Shown piece by piece: positions 51,480-55,867 of a stretch of 55,867 nt of DNA (its first letter is position 1; every line of letters starts with the position of its first letter). The notes beneath the pieces are model-generated. The model saw only the letters and a list, made by a program, of their open reading frames with translations. It searched no databases and had not been told where the DNA came from. The stretch lies in assembly GCA_001839685.1 (NCBI GenBank), contig MLAK01000771.1, positions 119,881-175,747 of the forward strand. The letters run 5' to 3'. The DNA comes from Tritrichomonas foetus. Lineage: Eukaryota; Parabasalia; Tritrichomonadida; Tritrichomonadidae. A program made the translations under genes and the position numbers.

Positions 51480-51629
51480 TTAAAAATATGACTTGACCAA
51501 TTCAAAATCGAGGATATGAAATTGCTTTTTGGTGATTTCCAGCTCATCTATCATTTTATTTAATATCGCTTCCATACAAAGCGTTTGAACTAGGATGTAT
51601 AAAGAACAAAGACACAACAAAAGTTTCAT
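51480..51629 (-). CDS. Small ORF with predicted signal peptide
   Basis: A 49-residue frame starts at ATG 51629: MKLLLCLCSLYILVQTLC is a textbook signal-peptide-like sequence. A short amphipathic helix (EAILNKMIDELEITKK) follows, with a stop at 51480-51482. It could encode a small secreted peptide or be a relic of a larger secreted protein. No Inr is evident upstream. Confidence 0.35.
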   Translation of the reverse strand: MKLLLCLCSLYILVQTLCMEAILNKMIDELEITKKQFHILDFELVKSYF

Positions 51630-52519
51630 TTTCAAAATACGAAAAATATGCTCACAGTAATCTATCGCTAAATTTATTTAATAATTTAATTTTCAAAAAT
51701 TATATATAAAAAAGAGTAATCTCTATGCATATATTTGATAAATGAATTTTATTTTGGGAATCGTAATTAAACGACACATTCAGAGAAAAGGATCTGTCAC
51801 ATATACCGACAATGAGATGTGAAATCAAAAGGCCTTTCTTCTTTCCAATCTTTTTTTTGCTTCTTGTTTTTTTATAGGAGAAAATGGTTTTGAAATTGTT
51901 CCGAGAAATGATGGAAGAAGATGAGATCTTTTTTTGATTAGACTATTCTTTTTTATGTTATCAAATTCATTTTTGAAGATCATCAAAAAAGAATTATGTA
52001 ATAATTGACAAAGAGCAGAATAACATTATTTTACATAAGATGTGAGATAAGTAAGACTCACTGCTTTTAAAAATTGAACGCTATTTTGAGCGTCATCAGA
52101 TTCGAAACATTCGAAATAATGACTAACGATCAAGTTCATTCTTTTTTACACAAAAATTTCCACATGAAAGTTTTATTTCATCTTGAGTAATAAAAAATTG
52201 AAATAAATTAGCTGTATTTTTATTTGAATTTTTTTAGGTAAGTTAAGAATTTTCAATCTAGGATATGACTTTTGTTTTTACAGCAATTTTTCAAAAGATC
52301 AGCAAACGTGCTCTTTTTGAAAAACTGCGACATTAAATGAAATTGACCAATTTTTATGAAAAATAAGGCGCTTATCTTTCAATTTGGTTCTATACTTACT
52401 TGGTTTACACAATTGAATTTCGAAATTCAAACGATCAATTTTCTCTTAATTAGGTAATTTTTCACAAAACACACAAAATGAAAAAATTATAGCAAATTTT
52501 TCAATGACATTCAAACCAT
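51630..52519. other. Intergenic region
   Basis: About 0.9 kb of AT-rich DNA upstream of the second phosphatase gene. No feature is recognised. Confidence 0.5.
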
Positions 52520-52524
52520 TCATT
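52520..52524 (+). promoter_or_regulatory. Inr-like element (TCATT)
   Basis: TCATT lies with its +1 A 14 bases before ATG 52536. Confidence 0.5.
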
Positions 52525-52535
52525 CAATAAACCAA

Positions 52536-53717
52536 ATGCAAGAAAAGTCTTTCTATAAAAATATTCTCGACGACTTCTTACAATATACAAAGTACGACAT
52601 CGATTTGCTCGCATGCGGAAAAGAAAAAATGACGCTTAATCTTCTCGAAGAAAGAGATCTTTTGATGATTCTTTCCGATGTTTTAAAGATTTTCAAAAAC
52701 GAAACGGTTCAGCTAAACATCCAATCTCCCTGCATTGTGATTGGCGACCTTCACGGCCATCTCCTTGATTTGATTCGAGTTTTAAAATACAACGGATTAC
52801 CTACAAATGATGGAGCACAACCTCAAAAAAAGTTTGTTTTTCTTGGTGATATTGTTGATAGAGGTGAGTTTTCGCTCGAAACTTGCTTAATTGTATTTTT
52901 ATTGAAAATTTTATATCCGACCCAAGTTTTCATCATTCGAGGAAATCATGAATTCCGTAGCATGTGCTGTCAATTTGGATTTCACCAGGAACTTTATCGT
53001 CTTTATTCGAGAGTTGTTTATGAAGAGTTTTTAAATGTCTTTTCGTTTATGCCAATTTCTATCGTTATTGATTCAACAATTCTATGTGTTCATGGAGGGA
53101 TCGGACCAGGTATGAATTCAATTTCCCAGCTATCGTCAATTCAAAGGCCAATTACTGAATTTGATTCATCTGCAATCGCTTCGGCTGTTTTATGGTCCGA
53201 TCCATCTGACTCAGTTCATTCATTTAAAGATTCACCTAGAGGAACAGGTTTTTTGTTTGGAAAAGAAGTTACATCATCATTTTTAAGAAACGTCAAAAAG
53301 ACGGTTATTATTCGTGGACATGAATGTTCACAAAGTGGTGTTGAAACAAGATTTAATGGTTCAGTTATTACTGTTTTTACTGCTTCAAATTATTGTGGGG
53401 TTGCAAATAATAAAGCTGGAGTTTTAATTATTCAACCAGGTTCAAAATTTGAAACGAAAAGATATAATCCACTTCAATATTTAAAAAGGAAAGATGTTAA
53501 TTTTAAACAATTTGACTCTCCAATTCCAAAGTTGACACAATCAATTTCTTTAGCTAAATACACATGTACACAAATTTCCCTGGCCAAAGGTAAAAATGCA
53601 AAATTAGCCGAAAATTGTAAGCTTACGCCTGACACACAAATGTTGAAAATGAACATTGTTAAAGCTTTGAAATTCCGCCGTGCTTCATATCAAGCTCCAT
53701 CAATTGAAAAACAATAA
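52536..53717 (+). CDS. PPP-family Ser/Thr phosphatase, divergent
   Basis: The 393-residue protein carries the PPP core: GDLHG (70-74), GDIVDRG (104-110, with Ile for the usual Tyr), RGNHE (135-139), HGG (186-188) and RGHE (260-263). The RGNHE and metal ligands are intact, so catalysis is likely. The context resembles PP1 or calcineurin-like enzymes more than PP2A (FTASNYCG), but the variant HGGIGP (usual HGGLSP) and the N- and C-terminal extensions do not fit a standard class. It probably belongs to the expanded PPP-like families of trichomonads. The basic C-terminal tail (about 300-393) may be regulatory. Confidence 0.9.
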   Translation: MQEKSFYKNILDDFLQYTKYDIDLLACGKEKMTLNLLEERDLLMILSDVLKIFKNETVQLNIQSPCIVIGDLHGHLLDLIRVLKYNGLPTNDGAQPQKKFVFLGDIVDRGEFSLETCLIVFLLKILYPTQVFIIRGNHEFRSMCCQFGFHQELYRLYSRVVYEEFLNVFSFMPISIVIDSTILCVHGGIGPGMNSISQLSSIQRPITEFDSSAIASAVLWSDPSDSVHSFKDSPRGTGFLFGKEVTSSFLRNVKKTVIIRGHECSQSGVETRFNGSVITVFTASNYCGVANNKAGVLIIQPGSKFETKRYNPLQYLKRKDVNFKQFDSPIPKLTQSISLAKYTCTQISLAKGKNAKLAENCKLTPDTQMLKMNIVKALKFRRASYQAPSIEKQ

Positions 53718-54226
53718 ATTGTTTCATGTTTTTTTGAGAATAATTGAACAAAATAGAATGCGATTATTGTATTTTTATTGATATTGTTTGTAAATTTTTG
53801 CCTTATCTTATAATAAGATTCTTATTTATGTATTTTTCTATTTCTGTATTTTTTATTTTTGAATAGCTTAAATTAACATGATTATAGACGAATACAATGA
53901 GTCACTATGACTAAATCATAATATGATTGCTTCCAATTACTCTGATCAGACAAAAATTTTGGTCACCAAAGTTTGGATTTTGATGAAAATCGCTCTGTTT
54001 GTCAACAAATAAAAATAAATTTTATTTGGCATGTCCCAAAAGGGAAATGGGAGATGAATCAGAGTTAAATAATGAAACTCTGGGAGCGTGCTATAAAATG
54101 CTTCCTGGTTTCTTGTTGATCACTATTTTCCGAAGAGTTATTATCCTCTTGATTCAATTTTGGTGAGTTATTTTTCTGAGTACAGAAACACGAAATTTTT
54201 GAATATCCGCTAAGGAACATTCTCAA
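53718..54226. other. Intergenic spacer
   Basis: Spacer between two plus-strand genes. I see nothing specific, and no good Inr before the WD40 gene. Confidence 0.5.
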
Positions 54227-55240
54227 ATGGAGATCCCAAAAATAGAGTTGCCGTATAAGCCATTTGCTATTTCATTAACATCAACTTTATCACCGAATGA
54301 ATATCTTAGTGTGGCCACATTTGAAACATCGATTCCAAATCAATTAGATATTTTTCAATACAACAGCGATTCATTCATTAAATTGGATTCTTCAGATGAA
54401 TGTAAATTTTCATTTCCTATTACATCATGTAAATTCGCACCCAACCATTCATCTGATATCACAGAATTTCTATTAACTGGTGCAGAGTCGGTTAAACTCT
54501 GGTCAGTTGTAGATAATTCTATCAAACTACAATCAGAGTACAAAATAAATCAAACAAACAATCCAATCACATCAATTGATTGGTGTCCCGAAAATCGTGT
54601 TTTAGCCATTGCTGCTTCCACAGATAACTCAGTTTCAATTCTGGACTTTGTTGCTGATTGTGTATCAGCCAATATTCTTGCACATGATAATCCGATTCAT
54701 GATTGCGCGTTCTGTGGTGACCAAAATTATTTTGCAACTGCAGGCTATGATGGCTCATTACGACTTTGTGATGTTCGTGACCTATCCTCTTTAACTCTTG
54801 TTTATCAAGCAGCCATGCCTTTATTAAGAATTTCACCCTCGCCAATCGATTCCAATTTGATTGCATTATTTGGTCGTTCAGCAACTGGCGTCACTCTCGT
54901 CGATATAAGGAGTCCAGGACTTCCAATTGCAGCATCAACTCATGTTGACAAAGAAGTTTCTGGAATCGCCTGGTCCGTTGAGAATCTTGGAGTTTTGTAT
55001 TCCGTCAATAATGCTGGACAATTGCGCGTGTGTGACTTTTCATCTGGAAAAACAATGGCGCCAAGCAGTGTCATTCATGAAACAGGCGAGAAAAATGAAG
55101 CAATTGCTGTGACACAAGGAAAAGTTGCAATCGTTTATGAAAACTGTCTAGATATTGGAATAATTAATGAAAATGATGGATTAGAATTATTGAGTGAAGA
55201 ATTAAGTGAAGAACTGAGTGAAGATTTATGTGAAGAATGA
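54227..55240 (+). CDS. DCAF7/WDR68-like WD40 protein
   Basis: The 337-residue protein is a single WD40 propeller of the WDR68/DCAF7/TTG1 family, an adaptor for kinases (DYRK/HIPK) and transcription factors. The repeat order and signatures fit: TSIDWCPENRVLAIAAS, ILAHDNPIHDCAF, FATAGYDGSLRLCDVRDLS, MPLLRISPSPIDSNLIALF, VDIRSPGLPIA and VSGIAWSVENLG align with the family's central repeats. The C-terminus is extended by a repeated LSEELSEELSEDLCEE, which comes from a short DNA repeat that runs on past the stop codon. The ATG at 54227 is the first in frame. Confidence 0.82.
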   Translation: MEIPKIELPYKPFAISLTSTLSPNEYLSVATFETSIPNQLDIFQYNSDSFIKLDSSDECKFSFPITSCKFAPNHSSDITEFLLTGAESVKLWSVVDNSIKLQSEYKINQTNNPITSIDWCPENRVLAIAASTDNSVSILDFVADCVSANILAHDNPIHDCAFCGDQNYFATAGYDGSLRLCDVRDLSSLTLVYQAAMPLLRISPSPIDSNLIALFGRSATGVTLVDIRSPGLPIAASTHVDKEVSGIAWSVENLGVLYSVNNAGQLRVCDFSSGKTMAPSSVIHETGEKNEAIAVTQGKVAIVYENCLDIGIINENDGLELLSEELSEELSEDLCEE

Positions 55241-55365
55241 TTCAAGTGAAGAATGGTTCAAGCGAAGAAATGATTCAAGTGAAGAATGATTCAAGTGAAG
55301 AATGATTCAAGCGAAGAAATGATTCAAGTGAAGAATGATTCAAGTGAAGAAATGATTCATGTAAG
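55183..55365 (+). repeat. About 16-bp GAAGAATGATTCAAGT repeat spanning a stop codon
   Basis: Units such as gaagaatgattcaagt, with variants (gcgaag, aagaaatg), run from the last codons of the WD40 gene through its TGA (55238-55240) to about 55365. The coding part gives the (LSEE)n tail, and the unit GAAGAATGA supplies the stop. Confidence 0.85.
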
Positions 55366-55867
55366 AATGATGTGATAGTATTATGTTAAATAAGATGTCA
55401 TGATAAAAATCTCTCAGCTGTTGAAGAATCTTGATCGACAAATTCAGATTTGTGAAATTATGCAAGCTAAAGTTATTTTTTTTGAATCAAATATTGCTCT
55501 AATTATGTAAAATGTTAATTGAACAAGGTTATTCAATGAAATGCAAAACATTGGCTCCAAAAAACTTGTAATCTGTAATTGTTTTATTTAATTACTGATC
55601 AGGAAATAAGAAACACACTTTCATGTTGTTTTCTTTTTGGAAATATAAAAATTATAGTTTACAGCATGTTGTGAAAGAAATATGCATTTTTTGCTGACCA
55701 AATAATTTTGTTGAGATATATATATGAGTCCCCGTACGACACCGAGTTTGCGGAAACGCTGATTTGGTCAAAAATACAACACTTAAAGAAAATCAAGAAT
55801 TATTCAAATTTATGCCTAAACACAAGGACGGAAATTAATTTTGATTTCATTAATTTTATTCATTTTT
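55366..55867. other. Terminal intergenic region with GC-richer patch
   Basis: AT-rich sequence to the window end. A patch at about 55726-55770 (gagtccccgtacgacaccga to gctgatttggtc) is GC-richer than its surroundings. I cannot assign it to an RNA or gene. Confidence 0.4.

Overview
The window is AT-rich eukaryotic DNA with intron-poor genes on both strands. It looks like a trichomonad (Parabasalia), probably Tritrichomonas or a close relative. Three things point there. A gene at 16620-17804 carries the Initiator-binding domain (IBD, IBP39 type), which is known from trichomonads. Short Inr-like elements (TCAYT/A) lie 6-20 bases upstream of many start codons. A mariner element of the kind known from Trichomonas is present. 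The species is inferred, not proven.

Region 1-8.3 kb is technically damaged. Nine-base blocks of A overwrite the sequence on an exact 54-base grid, at every occupied position congruent to 35 modulo 54. The blocks are substitutions, not insertions: the duplicated mariner copy shows the original bases at two of them, and the reading frame survives them all. Read through the blocks, 1-5933 (minus strand) is one very long open frame with a DZIP1-like N-terminus. It continues beyond the window. The AP-1 mu subunit gene (6816-8096) then regains its expected C-terminus.

Region 8.1-10.5 kb holds a mariner sequence assembled twice: a truncated copy at 8145-9002 bounded by single Ns at 8186 and 9003, then a complete copy at 9006-10291 with 26-bp inverted repeats and an apparently intact DD34D transposase. 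A severed C-terminal piece of a membrane protein abuts its right end, so the scaffold join across the element is doubtful.

Region 10.5-25.4 kb holds a helical-repeat protein with a one-base homopolymer frameshift, a predicted tail-anchored protein, an unrecognised 303-aa protein, the IBD transcription factor, a 957-aa coiled-coil protein, a broken ankyrin/Cys-rich zinc-binding gene and a UBL-UBA-UBA (RAD23-like) protein.

Region 25.6-43 kb holds IFT81, a BTB protein, a Ser/Thr kinase, an acidic-tailed CxxC protein, a giant (about 1.7 k aa) coiled-coil protein, a Kelch/coiled-coil protein and a PP2A/4/6-type phosphatase catalytic subunit. Region 43-55.9 kb holds an LRR/CARMIL-like protein with a long Lys/Pro/Glu tail, remains of a Cys-rich surface protein gene, a multi-RRM protein, a second PPP phosphatase and a DCAF7/WDR68-like WD40 protein.

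The genes do not form an operon or a single pathway; they are housekeeping, cytoskeletal/flagellar (IFT81, DZIP1-like, coiled coils), trafficking (AP-1 mu), signalling (kinase, two phosphatases, BTB, Kelch, WD40) and transcription (IBD) genes. Many gene ends carry short tandem repeats (15, 18, 20 and about 16 bp units) or long poly(T/A) tracts. I saw no rRNA, tRNA or CRISPR array. I found no convincing new biological system. The strongest novel signal is the 54-base overwrite grid, which I judge to be a data artefact.
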